From the NCBI GenBank assembly GCA_021796275.1, contig JAJYOI010000005.1, positions 1 through 61,837 on the forward strand: 61,837 nucleotides of DNA, read 5' to 3'. Source of the stretch: Bacteroidota bacterium. GTDB lineage: Bacteria; Bacteroidota; Ignavibacteria; UBA10030; UBA8401. Position numbers and translations under genes: made by a program. Of the stretch, positions 24,954-35,574 are shown in pieces. The notes beneath the pieces are model-generated. The model did no database searches. It was not told the DNA's origin and worked only from the letters and a program-made list of their open reading frames with translations. Every line of letters starts with the position of its first letter. The stretch's first letter is position 1.

Positions 24954-27134
24954 TCACACCTCTATCGGCAGTCCTGTTTCAAGCGACTCAAGAATTCTAA
25001 AAGTTGCCCGCGTCGTTGCTGCCAGGCTTTCAAAAGAAACAAGATCGCGCCCGCTGTGTATCGCCTCGACGAACTCCTCTACTTCGATCTTATGACCTTT
25101 CTCAATTACGGACGATTCGTGCACTTTTCGCGTACCGCCTTCAAACAATTCCAGCCGGGTGAAGTTGTCGAGGATTGCCGTTTTTCCGCCGGCATACATT
25201 TCAATATATTCTTTCGATACGGCGGCATCGCCGTTTGCAAGATAGGTAACGATGCCGACCGAGCCGTTTGAAAACTGAAGAGTGATTGCAACATTGTCAG
25301 ATTGCGTGCGGTTTCCTTTCAACGAAAGCGATTGTGCAAAAACTTTTACCGGCAGCGCGCCGGTAAGAAATTGAATCGTGTCAATAAAATGGCACACTTC
25401 TCCGATAATTCTTCCGCCGCCTTCAATCGGATCCTGCGTCCAGTGCTCTTTCGGAAGGAATCCCGCATTAACCCGGTAGGATACCAGCATCGGCTCACTA
25501 ACGTTGGCGAAAAATGCTTTCGCTTTTCGCACTGCCGGAGAGAAGCGGCGATTGAAACCGACAAGAAACCTGAGGCTTGCATGTTTCAACGATGCATTGT
25601 ACGCTTTCACCACGGCATCAAGTTCGGTATCGTTCAGCGCAAGCGGCTTTTCAACAAAGACATGTTTATTATGTTTGATCGCTTGTACGCACAATGGTGC
25701 ATGCAAGTTGTGCCGTGTTGCAATGAACACAGCGTCAATCGAACCCGATGCATAAATTTCTTTTGAATCGGTGGTTGCAAATTCAAAACCAAATTGGCGG
25801 GCGGCATTCTTCGCATTCAATCCGCTGCCGGTGCACACTCCTTTGAGCGTGACATTCTTGCCGGCAAGGTGCGGCAGAAGCGATGCCTGCGCAAAATTTC
25901 CGGCACCGATAAATCCGATCGAAAGCGCGCCTGCTTTTCCTGCAGGTAACGTCACAGCAATTTTCTTCACGGCTTCACGCTTTCCCTCTTGTCTGTTTTC
26001 TTTTTGGCGGAGCGGATATTCAATGAGCACGCCCAAATAACGTTCGCCGGATTTCCCAGTGATAAGTTGATACGCTTTCATTGCATCATCAATCGGAAAA
26101 GTATGTGTCGTCAACTTTTGCACGTTTACTTTTTTCTGCTGAACAAGCCGGAGAAATTCTTCCATGTTGCGTTTCTCCGTCCAACGGACGTACCCGATAG
26201 GATAATCAGATCCCTTTTCTTCGTACGAATGGTCATACCGTCCGGGTCCGTACGAGCGCGATAGGCAAAAATCCAATTCCTTCATGTAATACGGCGCACG
26301 CGGAAGCGTGATACCGACATCGCCGACAAGCACAACTCTTCCTTTGTCGCGGCTCAACTCGCCAGCCAACTGTACCGGATCGCTGCTCTTCGTTGCCGCG
26401 GTGATGATCACTGCATCCGCACCATAACCCTGAGTGAATGATTGCACATCTTTGATGATAGAAACCGATGCGCGGCTGTACGCAACATCGGCGCCGAGTG
26501 ATTTTGCAAGTGCCGTGGCATGCTTGTCAATATCAACACCGATAACGCAGCAGCCGGCTGCTTTCAATATCTGCACCGTCAATTGTCCAACCAAGCCTAA
26601 TCCGATGACGACAATTGTTTCGCCAAGCGTTGGTGCCGCCTGACGAACGCCTTGAAGTGCGATTGCACCGACGGTGGTATAGGCAGCATCCTGCAGTGCA
26701 ACAGCCGGCGGAATTTTTGCGCAAAGGTTTTTGGGAACGAAAATCAATTCCGCGTGCGATGCATAGCCGCCGCCTGCGCAAGCCACACGATCGCCGGGAA
26801 CAAAATCTTCAATGTCGTTTGCCACGGCAAGAACACTGCCGGCAGAGCTGTACCCCATCGCTCCGTACGCTTCCATTTTTGTCATTACTTTCTTGTACGT
26901 TGCGAAAACGCCCTGCTGTTTCATTTGCCGCAGCACAACTTTTACCATCTCAGGATTTGATTTCACTTTCGCCAGCATTCCCTCCTGCCGTTTTTGCACG
27001 GATGAGCGTTCAGTACCGGCACTGATAAGCGAGAAATGGTTTCGGACAATCACGCCGCCGCCGCGCAGCATGGAATCCGGAACTTCATCAATGTGCATTG
27101 TTCCCTTTTTTGATTCGATGGCAACCTGTTTCAT
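24954..27134 (-). CDS. Two-domain oxidoreductase: zinc-type alcohol dehydrogenase fused to Gfo/Idh/MocA
   Basis: Residues 1-370 are a medium-chain dehydrogenase domain with ISAGTERSSV and the NAD motif VVIGLGLVGQLTVQ. Residues 400-720 are a Gfo/Idh/MocA domain with SIGFIGAGNFAQASLLP and the catalytic lysine in HVFVEKPLALND. The fusion is known in exopolysaccharide and heparinase-linked loci of other bacteria. The sugar substrate is unknown. Here it sits in a housekeeping run with a flippase-like gene, 22 kb from the window's heparinase II/III-like gene (49100-51091). Confidence 0.88.
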   Translation of the reverse strand: MKQVAIESKKGTMHIDEVPDSMLRGGGVIVRNHFSLISAGTERSSVQKRQEGMLAKVKSNPEMVKVVLRQMKQQGVFATYKKVMTKMEAYGAMGYSSAGSVLAVANDIEDFVPGDRVACAGGGYASHAELIFVPKNLCAKIPPAVALQDAAYTTVGAIALQGVRQAAPTLGETIVVIGLGLVGQLTVQILKAAGCCVIGVDIDKHATALAKSLGADVAYSRASVSIIKDVQSFTQGYGADAVIITAATKSSDPVQLAGELSRDKGRVVLVGDVGITLPRAPYYMKELDFCLSRSYGPGRYDHSYEEKGSDYPIGYVRWTEKRNMEEFLRLVQQKKVNVQKLTTHTFPIDDAMKAYQLITGKSGERYLGVLIEYPLRQKENRQEGKREAVKKIAVTLPAGKAGALSIGFIGAGNFAQASLLPHLAGKNVTLKGVCTGSGLNAKNAARQFGFEFATTDSKEIYASGSIDAVFIATRHNLHAPLCVQAIKHNKHVFVEKPLALNDTELDAVVKAYNASLKHASLRFLVGFNRRFSPAVRKAKAFFANVSEPMLVSYRVNAGFLPKEHWTQDPIEGGGRIIGEVCHFIDTIQFLTGALPVKVFAQSLSLKGNRTQSDNVAITLQFSNGSVGIVTYLANGDAAVSKEYIEMYAGGKTAILDNFTRLELFEGGTRKVHESSVIEKGHKIEVEEFVEAIHSGRDLVSFESLAATTRATFRILESLETGLPIEV

Positions 27135-27167
27135 GGCCGTATCATCTTTCTCTGTTGTTGAACAGCA

Positions 27168-28181
27168 CTACACTTCTTCTCTGACAACTTCTGAAACGCG
27201 GACCTGGTCACGCAAGAAATAATATAGACCGATTACCGTTGTCACAATAAAACCTGATTCATGCGTCAGCACCGAGTAACTCAGCGCCGTCACCGGGTCA
27301 ATACCGAATAAATGTACGAGAGCGTACGACGTGAACGAGTGGTAGGTTCCGAAGCCGCTCGGCGTTGGAAAAACAAATGCCACCGTCGAGACCACCATCA
27401 AAATTGTTGCTGAACCGAAACCGAGTGCGTGCGTTTCCATCACGTGATACGCGCCAAACGGAATGTACATTGCCAGCGTATACAATCCCCAAATCACAAA
27501 ACTTGTTACAATGATCATAAAAAATTTCCCGGGATGATTGGCAATGGAAAATCCGGAGGCAAACAAAGAAAATTGTGCGTCGATCTTTTCCCGGAATCGT
27601 GCGGGAAGAATTACCGTGAGTCGTTTTACCATCGCAAAAAAAGCTTCCGCCTTGAAAAATACCACAACCAGCATCACAAACAATGCAACAACTGCAAAAA
27701 GAAAAACCGGTTCCAGCGATGCGAACGACGGAAATAATTCTCCGAACGAACGGGAATTCACAAAAAGCATCACCAGCAATATCATGAAAAATGTAATCAT
27801 GTCGAGAATACGCTCGATGACCACAGTGCCGAGCGCGGCAGATTTCGAAATTCCTTCAAGATTTCCCAGCACGTACGGGCGGACAACTTCGCCGACACGC
27901 GGCAAAACATTGTTCACCATATAGCCGATCATCACCGCAGAAAATGAATTTCGCAGGCTGACTTTTTCTTTCACCGGATATAACAAATATTGCCATCGCC
28001 ACGCGCGTGCAAGATGACTCAGGATAGTCACTACAGCCAGCAAAACGATCCATGTCCAGTTCACGTTCACGAGCGAATTCCACAGCGCACTCAACTTGAC
28101 GCCGCGAAATGCAAGGTACATGAACAGCACGGTTAGTACAAAGCTGATGCCATATCGAAGAAACGATTGAGATTTTTTCAT
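27168..28181 (-). CDS. Flippase-like (LPG synthase membrane domain, UPF0104) protein
   Basis: The 337-residue polytopic protein has about eight hydrophobic segments. The conserved NVLPRVGEVVRPYVLG and VVIERILDMITFF motifs are those of the membrane domain shared with lysyl-phosphatidylglycerol synthase. Standalone proteins of this kind are thought to flip or handle lipid-linked molecules. The substrate is not visible here. Neighbours are lolA upstream and the two-domain oxidoreductase downstream, on the same strand. Confidence 0.85.
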   Translation of the reverse strand: MKKSQSFLRYGISFVLTVLFMYLAFRGVKLSALWNSLVNVNWTWIVLLAVVTILSHLARAWRWQYLLYPVKEKVSLRNSFSAVMIGYMVNNVLPRVGEVVRPYVLGNLEGISKSAALGTVVIERILDMITFFMILLVMLFVNSRSFGELFPSFASLEPVFLFAVVALFVMLVVVFFKAEAFFAMVKRLTVILPARFREKIDAQFSLFASGFSIANHPGKFFMIIVTSFVIWGLYTLAMYIPFGAYHVMETHALGFGSATILMVVSTVAFVFPTPSGFGTYHSFTSYALVHLFGIDPVTALSYSVLTHESGFIVTTVIGLYYFLRDQVRVSEVVREEV

Positions 28182-28192
28182 ACGGCGGAATG

Positions 28193-28900
28193 CTATTCGT
28201 GGCGGGCTTTTGCTTTGAGCGCGCGAAGATCAACAACCTGCACGCCGTTGGGAACGGTAAACGAAAAGACACTATCAGCAACGCCGTTGTTGATTGTCAG
28301 TGAATGAATGGTGTACACACTCTGCGTTTCGTTCATATCAATATATTCGACTTTCCGAATGCTCCAATCTTTTTCCGAGACCCAAATTTTCAGCGACGTC
28401 ACCATGGCGGCGGACGGTGTTCCTTTGCGCGGAATAAGCTTCAGCACATAGCGTGCGTTCGTTGAAGGCAAATTCTCATTAAGAAACACGGCGTAAAAAT
28501 CTGTCGGAACGCTGAAAAGAAATTTATCCGGCGAAAAAGTTTTCGCATTTTCTTTGTATGTATCAATCAACACCTGACGATTAATCGGCGAATACGCCCA
28601 CACCGTTTTCCCATCGGTGATGATAGTTTGTTGATCGGTTTGAATGCGATATTTATTATCTTTCTTCATTTGAAGTTCGCCGGAAAGTGACTGCTGAACA
28701 TTTGTGTATTTGAATTTCACTTGCTCGGTGAACGTTGCAGACGCATCGTCTATTTTGGAATACGCCTCACGGACTTTCTCCAGCACTTGTGCCGGCTCCA
28801 AAGCCGTCTGCGTGAGGGCAGAGGAAGAAAGCGTCAATGCCATCGCACCAATGATTGAATATGAACGCAGTGACATTTTGTGTATTGTGTACATGTTCAT
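28193..28900 (-). CDS. lolA: Outer-membrane lipoprotein carrier protein LolA
   Basis: The 235-residue exported protein has a signal peptide ending SSALTQ and the LolA fold: EKVREAYSKIDDASATFTEQ, then LSGELQMKKDNKYRIQ and ITDGKTVWAYSPINRQVLID. It carries lipoproteins across the periplasm. The ATG at 28900 overlaps the ftsK stop (ATGA), so ftsK-lolA are coupled; a Met eight codons in is an alternative. FtsK-LolA adjacency is common in bacteria. Confidence 0.92.
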   Translation of the reverse strand: MNMYTIHKMSLRSYSIIGAMALTLSSSALTQTALEPAQVLEKVREAYSKIDDASATFTEQVKFKYTNVQQSLSGELQMKKDNKYRIQTDQQTIITDGKTVWAYSPINRQVLIDTYKENAKTFSPDKFLFSVPTDFYAVFLNENLPSTNARYVLKLIPRKGTPSAAMVTSLKIWVSEKDWSIRKVEYIDMNETQSVYTIHSLTINNGVADSVFSFTVPNGVQVVDLRALKAKARHE

Positions 28901-31353
28901 TGACTTTTCAAAATGGCTTCCAACTCCGCTTCGCTTTCGACCAGCACTTCGCGGGCTTTACTTCCATCAAATGGACCAACGATACCGGTCGCTTCAAGTT
29001 CATCCACCAAACGTGCAGCGCGCGAGTAGCCGATCTTCAAACGGCGCTGCAATAACGACACCGAGCCTTGTTGATGACGAACGATCGTCCGCGCAGCTTC
29101 TTCAAATAATTCATCACGCTCGCCTCCGCTTGCGGTCAACGCAGCGCGCTGTTTATCCAGCACAGACGGCAATTCAAACGGACGGCTGTATCCTTTTTGC
29201 TTGCCGATATGTTCGACAATGGCTTCAACTTCATCGGTCGAAATAAATGCATTTTGAATGCGCACAGGCTTCGGACTGCCGGACGGAAGATACAGCATAT
29301 CGCCGTTGCCGAGCAATTGTTCTGCGCCGTTCATATCAAGAATCGTACGCGAATCAATTTTTGACGAAACCTGATATGCGAGGCGTGCCGGAAAATTTGC
29401 TTTGATGACGCCGGTGATAACATCCACCGAAGGACGCTGCGTTGCAAGAACGAGATGGATACCCACAGCACGCGCAAGTTGTGCGAGCCGTGCAATCGGT
29501 TCTTCAACTTCCCGCGCAGCGGTGATCATGAGATCGGCAAGCTCGTCAATCACCACAACGAGGTACGGCAGTTTATGGTGTTTGATCGTATCGGTATCTT
29601 TTAGTTTTCCCGCCTCGACACGCTCGTTGTAATCTGCAATATTGCGCACGCCGGCATGAGCGAGGCGATCGTACCGCTGCTCCATTTCCAACTCCGCCGC
29701 CTTCAACGCAAGCACGGCATTTTGCGGTGTCGTAAGAATTTCTTCGTCAACATCTTTCGACACAGCAAGAAAATGGTGCTTTAATTTTCTGTACAAACTC
29801 AGTTCGATTTTTTTCGGATCGATAATCAGGAATTTCACTTCGGAAGGATGCAGCCGATAGATCAGACTTGTCAGGATCGTATTAATGCCGACCGATTTTC
29901 CCGAACCTGTTGAACCGGCAATGAGCAAGTGCGGCATTTTCGTAAGATCGTCAATGTACACTTCGCCGGAAATTGTTTTCCCCATCGCAAGAGGAAGTGC
30001 AGCTTTTGCATCGCGAAATTTTGTTGAATTGATGATGCTGCGAATGGTCACGATCTGCGGCCTGTTGTTTGGAATTTCGACGCCGACAGTTCCGCGCCCG
30101 GGAATCGGCGCTTCAATGCGAATTCCTTTTGCCTGCATTGCAAGCGCCAAATCATTAGAGAGCGCCGTGATTTTCGAAATCTTTACGCCGGTCGCGGGAA
30201 CAAGTTCATAGAGCGTTACGACCGGTCCCGGCGTTACGCTCACACTGGCAACTTCTACATCAAAATCCGCAAGCTTTGCGCGAAGAAGTTCGGCATTTGC
30301 TTTCAACTCGTTGTCATCAATAGTTTCACTCTGGCGTTTCGCGTCGAGCAATTCAACTGAAGGAAAAACATAATCAATTTCTTCATCCTGAACGTCGCGT
30401 TCATCAAGTGTAACTTCTTCTTCCTCTTTATCGCTTGCTGTTTTTTTAATGTCAAGCTGTAAATCCCTTTGGGATTGAAGATCGGAACTCTGGTCATCGG
30501 CGAATTCGGTCGGTTCCTCGTCTTCTTCAGGGGGAATCTCCTCAGGCGCCGCGCGTTTGATCTTCGGCGAAAGCAAAGCGAGTGCAGACTGCTCCGCTGA
30601 TTCCGTGTCGGGTCGTTTGACGGCGATAGATTTTTTTTCTTCGGCGCGGCGGCTGCGCGCATCTTTCCACCCGTTTATTTTAGCCCCAAGCATTGAAACA
30701 CCGGAAGCGAAAATATTTTTTATCCGCTCCGAGGTCACATGCAAATCAAGATCGAACGCAAGCACTGCCGTGATAAACAGCAGCGATACGGTAAGAATTA
30801 AACCGCCTGCGACGCCAATCAACTGTTTCAGAATTGTAGAAAGGAATGCGCCGGCAAGTCCGCTCCACTGCGGCGGAAGAACGTCGGACAATCCGGCAAA
30901 CCTGAGAAATCCGAACAGCGTCGCACCGAGAATACTGATCACGATGACGTAATTTGTGAAGTAGGTCAGTTTGCGGAGATCGCCGCGGCGCAAGGTTGTC
31001 CATCCCCACGCAACCATAAGAAACGGAAGAAAGAAAATGAAATAACCGACGGTCGAGTTGATTAAGCCGCTCGACACCATCGCGCCGAGCAAACCGAGCC
31101 AATTTGTCGTGCTGTTTGCTTTTGCCTGAATCAGCACATCGTTTGTAAAAATTCTCGAAAGGCTTGACAACGGAATATCACCGTTCGCCTCATCGCCCGG
31201 AGAATAGGAAACAAGACTGAGCAACACCAACACGCCGCAGATCATCAAAAGAAATGACGCGATTTGCCAGCCGCGTTTTCCGCGGGATGGCTTTCCATTC
31301 GTTTTTCTTCGGCGCGATGCGGAACGATCAGCAGTAAAAATAGAATCTTCCAT
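28897..31353 (-). CDS. ftsK: FtsK/SpoIIIE DNA translocase
   Basis: The 818-residue protein has four hydrophobic segments at the start (about 25-200), then an acidic linker. The FtsK motor has Walker A AGSTGSGKSVG near residue 481 and Walker B YLVVVIDELADLM. The C-terminal gamma winged helix (SVSLLQRRLKIGYSRAARL) reads DNA orientation sequences. It segregates chromosomes at the septum. Length is typical for a short-linker FtsK. Confidence 0.97.
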   Translation of the reverse strand: MEDSIFTADRSASRRRKTNGKPSRGKRGWQIASFLLMICGVLVLLSLVSYSPGDEANGDIPLSSLSRIFTNDVLIQAKANSTTNWLGLLGAMVSSGLINSTVGYFIFFLPFLMVAWGWTTLRRGDLRKLTYFTNYVIVISILGATLFGFLRFAGLSDVLPPQWSGLAGAFLSTILKQLIGVAGGLILTVSLLFITAVLAFDLDLHVTSERIKNIFASGVSMLGAKINGWKDARSRRAEEKKSIAVKRPDTESAEQSALALLSPKIKRAAPEEIPPEEDEEPTEFADDQSSDLQSQRDLQLDIKKTASDKEEEEVTLDERDVQDEEIDYVFPSVELLDAKRQSETIDDNELKANAELLRAKLADFDVEVASVSVTPGPVVTLYELVPATGVKISKITALSNDLALAMQAKGIRIEAPIPGRGTVGVEIPNNRPQIVTIRSIINSTKFRDAKAALPLAMGKTISGEVYIDDLTKMPHLLIAGSTGSGKSVGINTILTSLIYRLHPSEVKFLIIDPKKIELSLYRKLKHHFLAVSKDVDEEILTTPQNAVLALKAAELEMEQRYDRLAHAGVRNIADYNERVEAGKLKDTDTIKHHKLPYLVVVIDELADLMITAAREVEEPIARLAQLARAVGIHLVLATQRPSVDVITGVIKANFPARLAYQVSSKIDSRTILDMNGAEQLLGNGDMLYLPSGSPKPVRIQNAFISTDEVEAIVEHIGKQKGYSRPFELPSVLDKQRAALTASGGERDELFEEAARTIVRHQQGSVSLLQRRLKIGYSRAARLVDELEATGIVGPFDGSKAREVLVESEAELEAILKSQ

Positions 31354-31395
31354 TGAGCGAAGCTATTCCTTCGAAACTGGAGTTTTGAAGAACAT

Positions 31396-32163
31396 TCAAT
31401 CAGGCTTGGCTTCCGTCACGGCGGCTGTTTTCGTTTCCTCTTTCTTCAGCTTAATGACATTGCCTGCCAAAATCGGAAGTACCGGAATTGAATCGATCTC
31501 GACGCACAGCTTTAAATCATCTTCAAATCCGATACCGGAAAGATATCTTCCATGGTCGCAGCTTTTGATCATCTTCAAAAGATTTTTATTGTACGTCTTA
31601 TAGAGAACGTGTGCTGTAACAGCGGCGTCGTTCAATTCAAGCATTAACGAATCACGCTCCGATAATAATTTAACAATCATGCCGGCGCACACCGCATCTT
31701 CAAGCGAAAAGAGCGACTGCTTTCCGGCACAGACGATGGAAAAATCTTCGCCGACTTCCATCATGAAATCAGCGACAAGCGAAATATTGTTGAAGCAAGC
31801 AACCGCCATATTTTTTGCATGACGGGCGCGCACCATTGCGACAGAGCCGTTGGTCGTGCATAAAATGATGGATTTTCCTTTGACAGCTTCTTCCGTGTAT
31901 TCGCTCGGAGAATTTCCGAGATTGAAGCCGTCAATCATTTTCCCGTTGCGCTCGCCGCCGCGAAGAACAACATCGCCAAAAAGATTGCCGGAAACTTTTA
32001 CGGCAGATTCAACGGTGCTGACAGGAATTATCTCACGCGCGCCGTTACGGAGCGCCGCAACTATCGTACTGCTCGCGCGAAGGACATCAATGACGATGAC
32101 ATTTTTTTCGCGCAACTGCATTTCATCCACCTGAACAGGTGAAAAGTAGACGTCTATTTTCAT
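31396..32163 (-). CDS. comB: 2-phosphosulfolactate phosphatase family protein
   Basis: The 255-residue protein matches the ComB family: MKIDVYFSPVQVDEMQL, VIVIDVLRASSTIVAAL, and ILCTTNGSVAM. In methanogens ComB makes sulfolactate for coenzyme M. Many bacteria lacking that pathway keep a ComB homologue of unknown physiological substrate. No coenzyme M genes are in the window. A 42-base gap separates its stop from the ftsK start. Confidence 0.88.
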   Translation of the reverse strand: MKIDVYFSPVQVDEMQLREKNVIVIDVLRASSTIVAALRNGAREIIPVSTVESAVKVSGNLFGDVVLRGGERNGKMIDGFNLGNSPSEYTEEAVKGKSIILCTTNGSVAMVRARHAKNMAVACFNNISLVADFMMEVGEDFSIVCAGKQSLFSLEDAVCAGMIVKLLSERDSLMLELNDAAVTAHVLYKTYNKNLLKMIKSCDHGRYLSGIGFEDDLKLCVEIDSIPVLPILAGNVIKLKKEETKTAAVTEAKPD

Positions 32164-32184
32164 GTGCGAATCCCCACGAGATTG

Positions 32185-33264
32185 TTATTTGTGCAAAAAT
32201 GGAAACGCAACGATTTTTGCCTCCGTTAATGATCCACGAATATCAATGGCAACGGTGTTGCCGGTAACGGCGTGTTCGGCGGCAACATATCCCATCGCAA
32301 TTCCTTGTTCAAGCGATGGAGAAAATGTTCCGCTTGTTACCGCACCGACCTTATTGCCATTGGCCTGAACTGCGTAGCCGTGCCGTGCAACTGTTTTGCC
32401 CGGCAGCGCCATACCGACTAATTTTCTTTTGACGCCTTCCGCTTTTACTTTTTCCAGCACAGGTTTGCTGATAAACTCTCCCTTTGAAAGTTTTGTGATC
32501 CAGCCAAGTCCTGCTTCGAGCGTATTTGTCGTTTGATCAATATCGTTGCCGTAAAGGCAATAGCCCATTTCGAGCCGAAGCGTGTCACGCGCCCCAAGTC
32601 CTATCGGCGCTATTTCAAATTCTTTGCCCGCATCGAATACTGCAGTCCATATTTTCTCTGCATGCTCTGACGAAAAATAAATTTCAAATCCCGGTTCACC
32701 GGTATAACCGGTCCGTGAAATAATCATCTCAACGCCCGCGCAAGTTCCTTTTGCGAAATGATAGTATTCTATAGAAGCTAAATTCACCGGCGTCAATTTT
32801 TGCAGCGTGCGTTCTGCTTTCGGCCCTTGAATTGCAAGAAGCGCAGTTGCGTCGCTTTCATTTCTCAATTCAACATCGGGAAGCAAATGATTGTTCATCC
32901 ATTGAAAATCTTTGTCGATGTTCGACGCATTGACGACAACCATAAAATGATTTTCGCCAAGCTTATACACCAACAGGTCATCAACAATACCGCCGTCGTC
33001 GTAACACATTGCGGAATACTGTGCCCGTCCCGGTACAAGTTTCGCGACGTCGTTCACCGTAATTTTCTGAAGAAACGCCAACGCATTAGTTCCCTTCACA
33101 AGGAACTCGCCCATGTGTGAAACATCAAACACTCCGACTGATGAGCGAACTTTTTTATGCTCGGCAATAATGCTTGTGTACTGCACCGGCATTTCGTAAC
33201 CGCCGAACGGAACGATCTTCGCGCCCATGTGCTGATGCTGCGTATAGAACGGCGTGCGTTTCAT
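32185..33264 (-). CDS. gcvT: Aminomethyltransferase (glycine cleavage T protein)
   Basis: The 359-residue protein matches Gcv[22 protein letters not shown], the folate-site region [13 protein letters not shown], and [14 protein letters not shown]. It takes the aminomethyl group from the H protein and yields methylene-tetrahydrofolate. The ATG at 33264 is chosen because its TGA overlap with the transaldolase stop (ATGA) shows coupling. The 15-residue longer start is less likely. No gcvH or gcvP is in the window. Confidence 0.95.
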   Translation of the reverse strand: MKRTPFYTQHQHMGAKIVPFGGYEMPVQYTSIIAEHKKVRSSVGVFDVSHMGEFLVKGTNALAFLQKITVNDVAKLVPGRAQYSAMCYDDGGIVDDLLVYKLGENHFMVVVNASNIDKDFQWMNNHLLPDVELRNESDATALLAIQGPKAERTLQKLTPVNLASIEYYHFAKGTCAGVEMIISRTGYTGEPGFEIYFSSEHAEKIWTAVFDAGKEFEIAPIGLGARDTLRLEMGYCLYGNDIDQTTNTLEAGLGWITKLSKGEFISKPVLEKVKAEGVKRKLVGMALPGKTVARHGYAVQANGNKVGAVTSGTFSPSLEQGIAMGYVAAEHAVTGNTVAIDIRGSLTEAKIVAFPFLHK

Positions 33265-33932
33265 TTTTTCACACCCTTTGTCGCCTCTGGTGCCATCTTC
33301 GATTTCCAATCGGAAAGAAATTTTTCCAAACCAATATCAGTAAGCGGATGCTTGATGAGCTGTTCAATTACTTTGAACGGCATCGTGCAAATATCTGCGC
33401 CCATCATTGCCGCTTCGATCACATGCAGCGGATGACGCACGCTCGCCACGAGAACCTGCGTATCGTAGCCGTAGTTATGATAAATGGTAACGATCTGTCC
33501 GACAATCTCCATGCCGTTATGGCTGATGTCGTCAAGCCTGCCGACAAACGGACTGATGAAGTACGCACCGGCTTTGGCAGCGAGCAGCGCTTGATTGGCA
33601 GAAAAGCAGAGCGTAACATTCGTACGAATACCTTCCGCCTTTAATGCTTTTACTGCTTTCAATCCTTCTTTAATAAGAGGTACTTTCACAACAATGTTGT
33701 CGTGAATTTTTGCCAGCTCGCGCCCTTCTTTCATGATGCCGTTAAAATCAGTCGAAACAACTTCAGCGCTGATCGGCCCCTTGACAACGGCGCAGATTTC
33801 TTTCAACAGCGGAACAAATTCTTTTCCTTCTTTCGCAACCAAACTCGGATTTGTTGTCACGCCATCAAGCACACCGAGATCGTTTGCTTCCTTAATTTCG
33901 GCGAGGTTCGCCGTGTCAATAAAAAACTTCAT
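33261..33932 (-). CDS. tal: Transaldolase, small TalC/fructose-6-phosphate-aldolase type
   Basis: The 223-residue protein opens with [20 protein letters not shown] and has [11 protein letters not shown]. The Schiff-base lysine lies in [11 protein letters not shown], then [17 protein letters not shown]. Such short enzymes act as transaldolases in the pentose phosphate pathway or as fructose-6-phosphate aldolases; sequence alone does not decide. The ATG at 33932 starts the canonical MKFFIDTAN. The frame extends 38 codons further, but there it overlaps the RNase G gene. Confidence 0.94.
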   Translation of the reverse strand: MKFFIDTANLAEIKEANDLGVLDGVTTNPSLVAKEGKEFVPLLKEICAVVKGPISAEVVSTDFNGIMKEGRELAKIHDNIVVKVPLIKEGLKAVKALKAEGIRTNVTLCFSANQALLAAKAGAYFISPFVGRLDDISHNGMEIVGQIVTIYHNYGYDTQVLVASVRHPLHVIEAAMMGADICTMPFKVIEQLIKHPLTDIGLEKFLSDWKSKMAPEATKGVKK

Positions 33933-33942
33933 TACACATTCC

Positions 33943-35574
33943 TCATTGTTTATATTCTGCAGTAATATCTTTTCCGGTTTTGCGAGAGATGAATTGGAAT
34001 TCATCGATAGCAAGCGTTTTGTCCTCTTCCAGTTTGACAAGAACAAAAAATCGCCACATGATTTTGCGAAGGCGATTGAATGTTCCTTCCGTCAAATACT
34101 GCGCCAAACTCGGATGAACATGAAGGGTAAGCCGGGTTTCATGCGATTCAGATTTGAAGCGGCGTATCCAGCGTTCGATTTGGCTTACAATGGTCGTCTT
34201 CGATTGAATTAATCCGCTGCCGCCGCATACCGGACACGGTTCGGTGAAACTGTGAATGATACTCTGCCGAACGCGTTGACGCGTTATCTGCATCAAGCAG
34301 AATTCCGTCAACGGTAGCACCGTAACTTTTGCACGGTCCTTGCGGAATTCGCGTTTCACTTCATCGTAGATTTTCTTCCTGTTCTTTTCATCCTCCATAT
34401 CGATGAAATCAATGACGATAATTCCTCCCAAATCCCGGAGTCGAATCTGACGGCAGATTTCACGTGCCGCTTCAAGATCGGTGCGCAGAGAATTCAATTC
34501 CTGTTCCTGTTTCGCTGCGTAGCGTCCGCTGTTTACATCGATAACTGTCATCGCTTCAGTATGATCAAGAATGATGTAGCCGCCGCTTTTCAACCACACT
34601 TTGCGCGCAAGTGTCGTTGCAATTTCTTTTTCCACACCGTTGGCGTCGAAAATCGGTTCGCGGCGATTGTACAGTTCGATCTTCTCAACCATGTTCGGTG
34701 AAAACATCTTTACATAGGCTTTGATTTCCTTGTAGAGTTTTTTGCTGTCGACGACAACGCGCTCAACGTCTTCGCGAAAAAGATCGCGAATGACACTCGA
34801 CGTGGTCGCCATATCTTTATAGAGCAAGGCGGGAGCGTTTTCTTCCTTGACAGTTTTTTCGATCGCGTGCCATGTATTCAACAGCGCCTCAAGATCCTGC
34901 AAGAGAAGTTTTTCGTCCTGATTTTCTGCGTTTGTGCGGACAATAACGCCGAACGTCGGCGGTAAAATGCTGCGCACTAATTTTCGTAAACGGCGCTTCT
35001 CTTTAAAGCTCGAGATTTTTTTTGAAACGCCGATCTTCCCATCGAATGGCAACAGAACAAGAAATCTTCCCGGCAAAGAAACTTCCGATGTAACGCGCAC
35101 TCCTTTTTTTCCAACCGGTTCTTTTGTAATCTGAACAATAATATCCTGCCCTTTCACAAGATTGACGTGCGGGCGCGGCCGCCGGTCGCGGCGATCCGCA
35201 GGCTTTGCAGGAGGCGCTTCAACACTGACGGCAGCTCCATTGTTGGGTGAAGATTGTTGCGGGAAGGTACCTTGAGACTCTTCGTCTGCTTCATCAGTAT
35301 CAACTTCGGTATCATCTTCAAGAAGGGAATTATAATCGCTCAGCGAGGCGCCGATATCGGAAAAATGCAGGAAGGCATCTTGTTGCAACCCGATGTCAAT
35401 AAACGATGCCTGAATTCCCGGCATTACTTTAGCAACTTTCCCCACATAAATATCGCCGACCATCCGTTCCTTTTCAGGAGATTCAACGAACAGCTCAACA
35501 AGCTTGCCGTCTTCCGTTATCGCAATACGGATTTCTTTTTCAGAGGTAGCGTTAATGATAATTTCTTTTTTCAT
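33943..35574 (-). CDS. rng: Ribonuclease G/E family protein
   Basis: The 543-residue endoribonuclease has an S1 domain start ([20 protein letters not shown]) and the catalytic aspartates in [11 protein letters not shown] and [15 protein letters not shown]. The zinc-link is [10 protein letters not shown]. The S1 region holds an insertion of about 70 residues (roughly 70-140) that is first acidic and then Pro/Arg-rich, which is longer than in E. coli RNase G. It acts in rRNA maturation and mRNA decay. It heads a minus-strand run with transaldolase 10 bases downstream. Confidence 0.95.
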   Translation of the reverse strand: MKKEIIINATSEKEIRIAITEDGKLVELFVESPEKERMVGDIYVGKVAKVMPGIQASFIDIGLQQDAFLHFSDIGASLSDYNSLLEDDTEVDTDEADEESQGTFPQQSSPNNGAAVSVEAPPAKPADRRDRRPRPHVNLVKGQDIIVQITKEPVGKKGVRVTSEVSLPGRFLVLLPFDGKIGVSKKISSFKEKRRLRKLVRSILPPTFGVIVRTNAENQDEKLLLQDLEALLNTWHAIEKTVKEENAPALLYKDMATTSSVIRDLFREDVERVVVDSKKLYKEIKAYVKMFSPNMVEKIELYNRREPIFDANGVEKEIATTLARKVWLKSGGYIILDHTEAMTVIDVNSGRYAAKQEQELNSLRTDLEAAREICRQIRLRDLGGIIVIDFIDMEDEKNRKKIYDEVKREFRKDRAKVTVLPLTEFCLMQITRQRVRQSIIHSFTEPCPVCGGSGLIQSKTTIVSQIERWIRRFKSESHETRLTLHVHPSLAQYLTEGTFNRLRKIMWRFFVLVKLEEDKTLAIDEFQFISRKTGKDITAEYKQ

